64,000 bases of DNA from an uncultured Kiritimatiellota bacterium (lineage in GTDB: Bacteria; Verrucomicrobiota; Kiritimatiellia; RFP12; UBA1067). This document shows, in pieces, positions 15,754-23,401 of this stretch. Under the pieces are notes generated by a model. The model saw nothing but the letters and a program-made list of their open reading frames with translations. It was not told where the DNA came from and searched no databases. Position 1 is the stretch's first letter. Every line of letters starts with the position of its first letter. The stretch is taken from assembly GCA_934635225.1 (NCBI GenBank), contig CAKTYZ010000015.1, positions 1-64,000 of the forward strand, read 5' to 3'. Position numbers and translations under genes: made by a program.

Positions 15754-16920
15754 ATGAACTATAAGTACAGCTGCCTCAATCCGATTGCGGAATGCGGGCT
15801 GAAGAACCTGGGCGAAAACTACGTCCGGACCGAGAAATTCGAAGAGGCGGACGCCGTGTTCGTCCGCAGCGCCAAGATGGACGAACTCGTTCCCGGCGCG
15901 AATCTCCTCGCCGTGGCGCGGGCGGGCGCGGGCGTGAACAACATCCCCCATGCGGACTACGCGAAGAAGGGCATCGTCGTCTTTAATACGCCGGGCGCGA
16001 ACGCGAACGGCGTGAAGGAGCTCGTGATCGCGGCGATGCTTCTCGCGAGCCGCGACATCGTCGGCGGCATCGCTTGGGTTCAGGCGAACGCGGCGGATCC
16101 GGCGGTCAACAAGGCGGCCGAGAAAGCCAAGAAGGCCTTTGCGGGCACGGAGATCTCCGGCAAGAAGCTGGGCGTCATCGGCCTTGGCGCGATTGGCCAG
16201 AAGGTCGCGAACGCGGCAGTTGGCCTCGGGCTGGAGGTCTTTGGCTACGATCCCTATCTCTCCGTCGACGCGGCGCTCCGCCTTTCGACCGAAGTGAAGG
16301 TGTGCAAGAATGTCGAGGCGATCTACAGGGCGTGTGACTTCATCACGATTCACGTGCCGGCACTCGAGTCCACGAAGGGCATGATCAACGCCGAGGCGAT
16401 TGCGCTCATGAAGACGGGCGTCATCGTCATCAACGCGGCGCGCGATGCGCTCGTGAACGAGAAGGACATGCTTGCCGCGCTTGAGGCCGGCAAGGTCCGC
16501 AAATATGTCTCGGACTTCCCGAACGCGACGACGGCGGGCCAGAAGGGCTGCATCGTGATCCCTCATCTGGGCGCGTCCACCGAAGAGGCCGAGGACAACT
16601 GCGCGGTGATGGCCGTGAAGGAGATGCGCGACTTCCTGGAGAACGGCAACATCGCCAACTCGGTCAACTATCCGGCGTGTTCGCTCGGCCCGGCGAAGAA
16701 GGCGGCGCGTCTGGCGATCTGCCACAAGAACGAGGCGAACATGATCGGCACGTTCACGTCCATCCTCGGCGCGGCGAAGGTCAACATCGACGCCATTGTC
16801 AACAAGGCGCGCGGCGATTTCGCCTATACGCTCATTGACGTCGATACGCCCGTCCCGGCGGACGTCGTCCAGGCCGTCTCGTCGAGCGATGCGGTCATCA
16901 AGGTCCGCGTGATCAAGTGA
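15754..16920 (+). CDS. serA: D-3-phosphoglycerate dehydrogenase
   Basis: 388 residues; the ATG at 15754 follows GGAAGAAGGAAA, and the earlier in-frame ATG is rejected. Catalyses the first step of serine synthesis with NAD. Visible motifs: VARAGAGVNNI, NTPGANANGVKEL, the GxGxxG fold (GVIGLGAIGQ), INAARDALV in place of the usual NxxRG (catalytic Arg retained) and IPHLGASTEEAEDN with the catalytic His. The C-terminal 75 residues form a single ACT domain. It is the short SerA type of anaerobes. Confidence 0.94.
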   Translation: MNYKYSCLNPIAECGLKNLGENYVRTEKFEEADAVFVRSAKMDELVPGANLLAVARAGAGVNNIPHADYAKKGIVVFNTPGANANGVKELVIAAMLLASRDIVGGIAWVQANAADPAVNKAAEKAKKAFAGTEISGKKLGVIGLGAIGQKVANAAVGLGLEVFGYDPYLSVDAALRLSTEVKVCKNVEAIYRACDFITIHVPALESTKGMINAEAIALMKTGVIVINAARDALVNEKDMLAALEAGKVRKYVSDFPNATTAGQKGCIVIPHLGASTEEAEDNCAVMAVKEMRDFLENGNIANSVNYPACSLGPAKKAARLAICHKNEANMIGTFTSILGAAKVNIDAIVNKARGDFAYTLIDVDTPVPADVVQAVSSSDAVIKVRVIK

Positions 16921-16924
16921 CGGG

Positions 16925-18841
16925 ATGATGGCGGACTTTCCCGACTGGGGGCGGTTGACGCCCGAGTACGCCGCGGCGGAGTTGCCGCGGCGTATTGCCG
17001 TTTCTGAGGCGGCGGTCGCCGCGCTGGAGTCCTCGGGCCCGACGACCTACGAGGGGCTGGTCGACGCGTTGGACGATGCGACGCGCGACCTCTTCCGGCT
17101 GTGGGGACGCGTGTCCCACATGACCTCCGTCATGAACTCCGAAGCCTGGCGCAAGGTCGAGGAGACCTTCCAGCCGCAGCTCGTCGCGTTCTCCCTGCGT
17201 GTCGGGCAGTCCCAGCCGATCTACCGTGCGGCAAAGGCGATTCTCGCGAAGTCCGGGGCGCTTTCGCCGACGCGCGTCCGGATTCTCGCCAAGATGGTCG
17301 AGTCGGCGGAGCTTGCGGGCGTGGGACTCGCCGGGGAGACGAAGACGCGGTTCAATGCGCTTCAGGCCTCGCTCGCAAGGCTGGCGATGGACTTCTCGAA
17401 CGCGGTCTTGGACGCGACGAAGGCGTTTTCGCTGGAAAAGGACGGGAAAACCTACACGATTGACGATGCGCACTATCCCGAGACGATGAAGCATTGTGCC
17501 GATCGTGCCGTTCGCGAAGCGCTTTGCCGCGCCCGTGCGACACGTGCGCCCGAGAATGCCGCGCGCATTGACGAGATCCTGAAGTTGCGCGCCGAACTTG
17601 CGGCGATTCTCGGCTTCAAGTCCTACGCAGACCTTTCCCTTCAGACGAAGTGCGCGCCGTCCGTCGACGCCGCGCTCAGGATGATTGACGATCTCGACGC
17701 GGCGATGGCGGCATCGGCGGGAGCCGAAGACGCGGAACTCGTCTCGTCACGCCCGACGGACATCCCGACGCTGGAGCCGTGGGACTGGGCCTTTTGCGCG
17801 GAGCGTCTGCGCGAACGGAAGTACGCGTATTCGGAAGAGGAGCTGAAACGCCATTTCGAGCTGGAAGACGTCTTGCGGGGACTTTTCCGCCTCTCGACGC
17901 TTCTTTTCGGCATTGAAGTCGAAGAGCTGACGGATGCCGAAAAGCCCTCCGTCTGGCATCCGGACGTCCGCTTCTTTGCGGTGAAGGAGAGCGGCGAGAC
18001 GATCGCCCACTTCTACTTTGACCCGTTTGTCCGCAATGGCCTCAAGAATGGCGGCGCGTGGATGAACGAGTTCCGGAACAGAAGCAGAAGGAAAGGGGCT
18101 GACGGGAAGGTTGAGGAACGGCTGCCGTTGGCCCTTGTGTGCACGAACTTTCCCGAAAGAGACGGGGACGGAAAGTGCTGTCTGCCGTTCCGCGAGGTCG
18201 AGACGCTGTTCCATGAGTTCGGCCATGCGCTCCAGTGCATGCTGACGCGCGTCGGGGACGAAGATGCCGCCGGCATCAATCTCGTCGAATGGGATGCTGT
18301 GGAAGTGGCCTCGCAGTTCATGGAAAACTGGTGCCTTGACGACCGTACGGGCATTGCGGTTCCGCAGGACCTGAAGGCGAAGGTGCGCGCGGCGAAGAAC
18401 TTCCGTGCGGCATGCGCCTGCCGCCGCCAGCTGGCTTTCGCGCAGACGGACCTTCTGCTGCACGACCTGTCACGCGTCGGCGCGCCCGCGCCCACGCCCG
18501 ACGAGTTGAAGGCCAGGGCGTTTGCGCATTTCGGCGTTCCGACGGTTCCGGGAGACCGGTTCCTCTGCGCGTTCGGCCACATCTTTGCGGGCGGCTATGC
18601 GGCGGGATATTATGGCTACAAATGGGCAGAGGTGATGAGTGCCGACTGCTATGGGGCGTTTGAAGAGGCGGGGCTTTCGGACGACGCGTCCGTGCGGCGC
18701 GTGGGCGCGCGCTACCGCGAGACGGTGTTGGCGCTCGGCGGGTCGAAGTCGGCGATTGACGTCTTTCGCGACTTTCGCGGGCGCGATCCCGAGATTTCCG
18801 CGCTTTTGCGCCAACAAGGCTTGTTGGAGGGGCTGAAATGA
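16925..18841 (+). CDS. M3-family oligopeptidase
   Basis: 638 residues of thimet-oligopeptidase/oligopeptidase-A type. The zinc motif HEFGH starts at His430, preceded by VETLF as is usual, and the third ligand Glu lies in the following EVASQFMENW helix. C-terminal phrases FGHIFAGGYAAGYYGYKWAEVMSAD are diagnostic. It degrades cytoplasmic peptides. It starts four bases after serA; its end overlaps the next gene by ATGA, so the three may be co-transcribed. Confidence 0.93.
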   Translation: MMADFPDWGRLTPEYAAAELPRRIAVSEAAVAALESSGPTTYEGLVDALDDATRDLFRLWGRVSHMTSVMNSEAWRKVEETFQPQLVAFSLRVGQSQPIYRAAKAILAKSGALSPTRVRILAKMVESAELAGVGLAGETKTRFNALQASLARLAMDFSNAVLDATKAFSLEKDGKTYTIDDAHYPETMKHCADRAVREALCRARATRAPENAARIDEILKLRAELAAILGFKSYADLSLQTKCAPSVDAALRMIDDLDAAMAASAGAEDAELVSSRPTDIPTLEPWDWAFCAERLRERKYAYSEEELKRHFELEDVLRGLFRLSTLLFGIEVEELTDAEKPSVWHPDVRFFAVKESGETIAHFYFDPFVRNGLKNGGAWMNEFRNRSRRKGADGKVEERLPLALVCTNFPERDGDGKCCLPFREVETLFHEFGHALQCMLTRVGDEDAAGINLVEWDAVEVASQFMENWCLDDRTGIAVPQDLKAKVRAAKNFRAACACRRQLAFAQTDLLLHDLSRVGAPAPTPDELKARAFAHFGVPTVPGDRFLCAFGHIFAGGYAAGYYGYKWAEVMSADCYGAFEEAGLSDDASVRRVGARYRETVLALGGSKSAIDVFRDFRGRDPEISALLRQQGLLEGLK

Positions 18842-20889
18842 AGATGTCGGGTTGGATTCTTGGCTTTTGTGCGGCATCTCTGTCCGTTGACGCAGGGGCG
18901 GCGGATGCCCTCGTGCGCTATCCGGACTATCCGGCGGCGATTGAGCGGGACCGTTCTTATGCGGTGCGCGTGCGCCAGGGCGAGACGCGGCGCGACCTTG
19001 TCGTCTGGAACCACTGCGAGAAGTCCGTGCTGTCCAGCCGGACGCGCGGCGGCGACGTCAACCGACGCTTTTGCGAGTTCGCCTTTGCGGGCAGTCCCGT
19101 CACGGTGGACATCGCCGTGCGCGAGGACGTGCGGTGCTACAAGGTGTTTCCGGCGCGGAAGGGGCTTCGGCACGCCTTTCACAACGGCGTCCTCTCGGTG
19201 ACGTTGACCGAGCCCTGCTATTTCGGCATCCAGCTGAACGACTACGACAAGACGATTCTCTCCGTCTTCGCCGACGCGCCCGAGAAGCCGGAGGAGATTC
19301 CGTCGCCGGGCGCACCGGGCGTGATGTTCGTTTCGGGGTGGCTGGACGCCAAAGGGGAAGACGGCGTGCTGGAGGTGCCGAAAGACGTGACGGAGATTTA
19401 TCTTGCGCCGGGCGCCGTCTTGAATGCGCGACTGAGGATCTGCCACCCGAACGTGACGCTTCACGGACGCGGCATGGTGCTGGACCCGATGAGCGACATC
19501 TTCCGCTACGACCAGAAGAAGAATCCGTCCCGAGGCCTTGTGGTCCTCCGTGCGGGCGGCACGACGGTCGAAGGCGTCAAGCTCGTCGACGCACGCACCT
19601 TCAACTTCATGAGCGGCGGTTCGGGAAACGTCTTCCGCAACGTGAAGGTTCTCTCCTCGATGATGTGTTCGGACGGGTTTACCACGGGCGGCCGGAACTT
19701 CCTCGCGGACAACGCCTGGGTCTATGTCGGGGACAATGCGCTTGTGGTCAGCGGCGTGACGGATGCGACCTATCGCAACATCGTGATCGGCACGTCGTGC
19801 AAGGCGATTTTCCCGCAGGGGACCAATCGTGGCGTTCGGATGGAGAACATCGACGTCTTTCGGGCGGACGAGGGCGTCATCGCCAACGAATACAACGGGG
19901 TGCTGCGTCGCGACAACAAGTGGGACGAGATGGGGACGGGGCTGCAGAAACGCGAACCGGGTCCGCAAGATCTCGTCCATCAGGCCGAAGAGTTCTTCTT
20001 TGACGGTCTCTCGGCGATTGACGCGACTTATGTCGGCTACGTCTTTCGCGGCCGGAACATGGGCGATCTCCCGAAGACGTTCGCCTTTCGCAACTTGTCC
20101 GTGCCGCATGTCCCCGACTGTGCGGGCTGGAGGGGCATCGGGAAGACGAACGGCGTCTCGATTGCCGTCGAGAACGATCCGAAGCGGTGGCTCATCTCGC
20201 ACAACTACCGTCTGTCCGTGACGAACCTCTATTTGGCCGGTCAGCGTGTCGCGGCGTTTCCGCCCTTCGCCGTCAAGGCGGCCGACGCGACGGAACTCAC
20301 GCTGGATGTCGTGACGGATGACCGCCTGCCGAGAACCGTCGCCTTGACGCCGGATCGCGTCGAAGTCGGCTGGATCTGTCCCGAGGCGCGCAAGGTCCGT
20401 CTTCCCGCGCCCAGCGCCAACCTTCTGGAGGACCGTCCGGCGACGCGGAGCATCTGGCAACGGTTCCCGTCGTGGCTGGTCAAGATGGACGCCTGTTCGC
20501 GTGACGCGGACGGCGCCGTCGTCTATCGCCTCAGCCAATGCGAAAAGAACGCGGGGATGCAGGCGGTCCTGACCGAACGCGTCAAGGCGGCGGGCTTTGG
20601 CCGGTATCGGCTCTCGTTTGAAGTCAAGGCGCAAAGCGAGACGCCGTTTGGCTTGCGCGTCTCGGCGATTGCCAATGAAAAGCGGAACAAGGTCGAAATC
20701 GCGGATGTGGAACGTGGCGGAGGCTGGAAAGCCTGCGCGATCGAGGTCGATCTGGCGTTCGATCCCGTGCAGACGGACCTTGTCTCGCTGGCGATTGCCG
20801 CGACGGCCCCGGCGGACGAGATCTGTTTCCGCCGCTTCCGGCTGACGAAAGCCGCTGCGGCGAATGGGCCCGCTCCGTCAAGGCCTTAG
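18838..20889 (+). CDS. secreted right-handed beta-helix glycan hydrolase
   Basis: 683 residues with a signal peptide (about 1-21). An N-terminal beta-sandwich (about 25-160) precedes a pectin-lyase-fold beta-helix (about 170-430) with repeated strands such as RNVKVLSS, DNAWVYVGDNALVVSG and YRNIVIGTSC, and a C-terminal carbohydrate-binding-like domain (about 520-670). The layout resembles GH28 polygalacturonases or GH49 dextranases; the exact family is unsure. It overlaps the peptidase gene by four bases. With the fucosidase it points to glycan use. Confidence 0.75.
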   Translation: MKMSGWILGFCAASLSVDAGAADALVRYPDYPAAIERDRSYAVRVRQGETRRDLVVWNHCEKSVLSSRTRGGDVNRRFCEFAFAGSPVTVDIAVREDVRCYKVFPARKGLRHAFHNGVLSVTLTEPCYFGIQLNDYDKTILSVFADAPEKPEEIPSPGAPGVMFVSGWLDAKGEDGVLEVPKDVTEIYLAPGAVLNARLRICHPNVTLHGRGMVLDPMSDIFRYDQKKNPSRGLVVLRAGGTTVEGVKLVDARTFNFMSGGSGNVFRNVKVLSSMMCSDGFTTGGRNFLADNAWVYVGDNALVVSGVTDATYRNIVIGTSCKAIFPQGTNRGVRMENIDVFRADEGVIANEYNGVLRRDNKWDEMGTGLQKREPGPQDLVHQAEEFFFDGLSAIDATYVGYVFRGRNMGDLPKTFAFRNLSVPHVPDCAGWRGIGKTNGVSIAVENDPKRWLISHNYRLSVTNLYLAGQRVAAFPPFAVKAADATELTLDVVTDDRLPRTVALTPDRVEVGWICPEARKVRLPAPSANLLEDRPATRSIWQRFPSWLVKMDACSRDADGAVVYRLSQCEKNAGMQAVLTERVKAAGFGRYRLSFEVKAQSETPFGLRVSAIANEKRNKVEIADVERGGGWKACAIEVDLAFDPVQTDLVSLAIAATAPADEICFRRFRLTKAAAANGPAPSRP

Positions 20890-21531
20890 ACGGAGGCCAA
20901 TCGTGAAGAGATGCTCGATCAGGTTCGGGTCGAGCGTCTTTTCCAAGAACGGAATGACTTCGTGCCGGACGCGGTTGCGCTCGATGGAGGTGTCGTCGTT
21001 GGACGCGTCCTCGCACCAGGTCTCGCCGTATTTCTTCAGATAAGCCTTCAGTTCCGCGTCGCGACAGCCAAGAAGGGGGCGCACGAACCGAATCGCGCCG
21101 ACGGCACTCGTCTCGCGCAAGCCGCAAAGGGACGCGCGGCGGAGTTTCATGAGAAAGGTTTCCGCCAGGTCGTCCATGTGATGCCCTGTCGCGATGGCGT
21201 CCAGCTTGAGCGACTTCACGCAGGCCTCGAAGAACGCGAGGCGAACGCGCCGCGCCGCCATCTCAAGAGATTCGCCGCGTCGGCGCGTCACTTGCGCGTG
21301 CGTGCCCTTGAACGGGACGCCGAGCCGTTTCGCAAGCGCACGGACGAAGCGGTATTCTTCCTTGGACTCCTTTCGGAGACCGTGGTCGACATGCAGGATG
21401 ACGAATCGCTTCGCGGCGTTCTTCTTCTTGCCGCCTTTCGTGAGGAGAAACGCGAGCGCGACGGAATCGGATCCGCCGGAAACGGCCAAGCCGATGCGCC
21501 CCGAAGGAAGGATGGCCCTGTTCACTTTCAC
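20878..21531 (-). CDS. tilS: tRNA(Ile)-lysidine synthase, short form
   Basis: 217 residues with the PP-loop ATPase motif SGGSDS near residue 18, the HVDHGLR segment, ATGHHMDDLAETFLMKL and the ERNRVRHEVIPFL signature. It converts the wobble C of tRNA-Ile(CAU) to lysidine. The C-terminal substrate-recognition domains of many TilS proteins are missing, so this is the minimal catalytic form. Its end overlaps the beta-helix gene by 12 bases in convergent orientation. Confidence 0.92.
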   Translation of the reverse strand: MKVNRAILPSGRIGLAVSGGSDSVALAFLLTKGGKKKNAAKRFVILHVDHGLRKESKEEYRFVRALAKRLGVPFKGTHAQVTRRRGESLEMAARRVRLAFFEACVKSLKLDAIATGHHMDDLAETFLMKLRRASLCGLRETSAVGAIRFVRPLLGCRDAELKAYLKKYGETWCEDASNDDTSIERNRVRHEVIPFLEKTLDPNLIEHLFTIGLRLRP

Positions 21532-21571
21532 TCAGACCTCTTCCTTTCCTTTCTGCTTCTGCGTTTCACGC

Positions 21572-21661
21572 TGGCGGAGGGAGGGGGATTCGAACCCCCG
21601 GTGGACTTGCGCCCACACAACCTTTCCAAGGTTGCACCATCGACCACTCGGACATCCCTCC
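21572..21661 (-). tRNA. tRNA-Ser (GGA)
   Basis: On the minus strand it starts GGAGGGATGTCCGAG and ends with an encoded CCA. The anticodon loop reads CCTTGGAAAGG (anticodon GGA), with a long variable arm and GGTTCGAATC T-loop. Confidence 0.95.
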
Positions 21662-21681
21662 AGACATGGTTGCCGTTCGCT

Positions 21682-21767
21682 TGGTGCCAGAGGCGGGACT
21701 CGAACCCGCACGTACTCACGTACAGCAGATTTTGAGTCTGCCGCGGCTGCCATTACGCCACCCTGGC
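21682..21767 (-). tRNA. tRNA-Leu (CAA)
   Basis: Starts GCCAGGGTGGCG on the minus strand and ends with encoded CCA. The anticodon stem GCAGA/TCTGC encloses CTCAAAA, anticodon CAA; a long variable arm (TGTACGTGAGTACG) is present. Confidence 0.95.
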
Positions 21768-21773
21768 TTGCTT

Positions 21774-21847
21774 TGGAGCGGGCGAAGGGAATCGAACCCT
21801 CGTAGCCAGCTTGGAAGGCTGGAGCTCTGCCATTGAGCTACGCCCGC
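21774..21847 (-). tRNA. tRNA-Gly (TCC)
   Basis: Starts GCGGGCGTAGCTCAATGGCA on the minus strand and ends with encoded CCA. The loop CTTCCAA gives anticodon TCC. First tRNA of a three-gene transcript. Confidence 0.95.
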
Positions 21848-21868
21848 ACCCCAAACGAACGAGAGTGA

Positions 21869-21897
21869 AGTATATCATAATCCGAGTGGCGTGACAA
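21869..21897 (-). promoter_or_regulatory. sigma70-type promoter of the tRNA cluster
   Basis: On the minus strand TTGTCA, a 17-base spacer and TATACT precede the Gly-Leu-Ser tRNA genes by about 20 bases. Confidence 0.8.
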
Positions 21898-21992
21898 TGG
21901 TGAAACTGCGGAAAAATGCGATTCGGGTGGATTGCCGCTTGATGTGCGGTTCCCATGCCCATTTGCGGATGTTCCTGTCGCCGACGGCAAGT

Positions 21993-22134
21993 GAACGCGT
22001 TCTCCTGATGAAGTGAACGCGTTCTCTCATGTAAACGAACGCGTTCTCTTGCGTAAGTGAACGCGTTCACTTGATGGAATGAACGCGTTCGTTTGGGTCA
22101 GAGAACGCGTTCACTTGCCTTGGAGAACGCGTTC
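21993..22134. repeat. seven palindromes GAACGCGTTC at an exact 22-bp period
   Basis: Copies start at 21993, 22015, 22037, 22059, 22081, 22103 and 22125. The ten-base core is identical in all seven, while the 12 bases between vary apart from a loose CTTG just after the core. The flanking dinucleotides are often GT, GA or their complements, extending dyad symmetry in some copies. Two helical turns between copies places all sites on nearly the same DNA face. It sits between the tRNA promoter and the promoter at 22281, so it may regulate either; it does not fit CRISPR. Confidence 0.95.
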
Positions 22135-22280
22135 GTTTGTCCAAGAGACCTAAATGACCCTGTCCGCGCTCGCCGCAACCCTTGGCTGCGCACACCGTAG
22201 TTGCGCACAGCCGACACTTGCGGACGCGAGACGAACATCCTTCGTGCGGTTCGCGTCTCCTTTGGGGGATTTTGTCCGAG

Positions 22281-22310
22281 TTGACGGGATTCGGCTGAAA
22301 GTGGTATAAT
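22281..22310 (+). promoter_or_regulatory. strong sigma70-type promoter upstream of the structured RNA
   Basis: TTGACG (22281-22286), an 18-base spacer and TATAAT (22305-22310). Transcription would begin near 22316. Confidence 0.75.
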
Positions 22311-22315
22311 TCGCA

Positions 22316-22785
22316 TAGATTTTTGTTTGGGCGGGTGGTGCTCCGCCTGACACACGGGCCAAACCGTGGTGGCTCTTTGACAACGGCTGACGGGCACCTG
22401 ACGTCAGCTACCGGTCTGCGTGATTACAAATTTAGGTCTGACCTAATTTTGGAAAACGTGGGCAGAACCTTGGATGAGGCTGCCGCAGCAACGGGCAGTC
22501 GGGCCAAGGGGCCGGGAATCCCAAAAGGATCCGGCCTGTCCGCCGAAACGCCGCGAGGCGCGACGGCGGGCAGCGTACGCAACAGTGCGTAAAGTAACTT
22601 CGCCGGAAACCGCTAATTTCTATTGCTGAAGTGAAATGCGAGCTGTGCGTGCGTGTGTTATTCACACACGACGCACTCTCTATTCATATTTCAGCATAGG
22701 CTCTTAGCGGTGCCTTCGGCGAGATAGGAATCTTGGGGGTGCGCCGTTCTATTTTCCTGCGCCGAGAACGGCCGTGCCTTGTTAA
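22316..22785 (+). ncRNA. candidate highly structured RNA of unknown class, about 470 nt
   Basis: No convincing gene is present, but stable hairpins follow one another: GGCGG/CCGCC, CACGG/CCGTG, GCTGACG/CGTCAGC, TTTAGGT/ACCTAA, CCGG-AATCC/GGAT-CCGG, and CCGCCG..CGCC-GCGA-GGCG..CGGCGG with a GNRA loop. A multi-part helix follows: TCGCCG (22600)/CGGCGA (22717) encloses ACCGCTAA (22609)/TTAGCGGT (22704), which encloses TGCTGAA/TTCAGCA and GTGCGT..GTGTG/CACAC..ACGCAC. A last stem is GCCGTTCT/AGAACGGC (22743-22772). It does not look like RNase P, tmRNA, SRP or 6S RNA. It could also be a long leader of the gene at 22815. Boundaries are approximate. Confidence 0.6.
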
Positions 22786-22814
22786 AGGCGGCGTGGGAGA
22801 GAGACGGAGTTGAT

Positions 22815-23045
22815 ATGACGAATGAAGACTATCAGAAGATTCTTGATGCGCTTAAGAACGTGGATAGGTCTATTCCCATCAAGAAATATCCAATAGAGGA
22901 ATGGTCAAAGGCCCGTGTAAGCGAGGTTCTGAAATTCATGAATGAACGTACCGATAATGATGCTTCCTTATTGAATGACGTGATGTGGATGGAACAACTT
23001 CGGCAGATGCAAGAATTTGCAGGGTATTATGGCATTGATGTGTAA
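22815..23045 (+). CDS. hypothetical small protein
   Basis: 76 residues starting MTNEDYQKILDALKNVD, with GACGGAG seven bases upstream of the ATG. It is soluble, helical and charged, and I recognise no family. It sits just after the candidate structured RNA and could be translated from the same transcript. AT-richer than conserved host genes, like its neighbour at 23098. Confidence 0.6.
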   Translation: MTNEDYQKILDALKNVDRSIPIKKYPIEEWSKARVSEVLKFMNERTDNDASLLNDVMWMEQLRQMQEFAGYYGIDV

Positions 23046-23097
23046 ACAAGGATGTCGTTGAGGATTCGTCTTCTCAGAGCAAATATGGAGATATCTT

Positions 23098-23370
23098 ATG
23101 TATCGGTCATATAAGTGCCGGAAAGCCCATCAGTTAGGATATTCTCTCCACGAAGCAGAACTTCGGTTGCTTTATTATGTTTGGTCTTCAACCTCTGGTT
23201 GTGCGTGGTGTGATTTCATGGAGAGTGGGACTTGTTATTCCTCAGGAACATTTTTGATCATTGGCTTTTCTCTTGTGCATGAACATGGGTTGCTTGAATT
23301 GAATAAAGAGGATCAACGTTCTGTTCGGCTGACCCAAGTGGGGCGTGATCTTATTTTAAAACTGGGCTGA
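23098..23370 (+). CDS. hypothetical protein, possible winged-helix
   Basis: 90 residues with GGAG eight bases before the ATG. The C-terminal half (FSLVHEHGLLELNKEDQRSV..LTQVGRDLILKLG) has the helix-wing look of a winged-helix domain, and the middle holds a CAWC pair. AT-rich and probably acquired. No firm family. Confidence 0.55.
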   Translation: MYRSYKCRKAHQLGYSLHEAELRLLYYVWSSTSGCAWCDFMESGTCYSSGTFLIIGFSLVHEHGLLELNKEDQRSVRLTQVGRDLILKLG

Positions 23371-23401
23371 TAGGACAAAAAAGATTTAGGAGATCATAGA
23401 A

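Noticed and set aside
18712..20634. 640-codon open frame on the minus strand
   Set aside because: Antisense to the beta-helix hydrolase; Arg/His/Val-rich composition typical of GC-rich shadow frames.
21993..22134. CRISPR array
   Set aside because: Repeats are only 10 bases, spacers 12 bases, and no cas genes are near; the Cas4-like nuclease at 35677 belongs to a phage recombination module.
22323..22592. 89-codon ORF in the candidate RNA
   Set aside because: No ribosome-binding site and low-complexity Gly/Ala content dictated by the hairpins; the nucleotide folding explains the sequence better.
22316..22785. RNase P RNA, tmRNA, SRP RNA or 6S RNA
   Set aside because: The conserved core strings of these RNAs were not found, so only 'unknown structured RNA' is supported.
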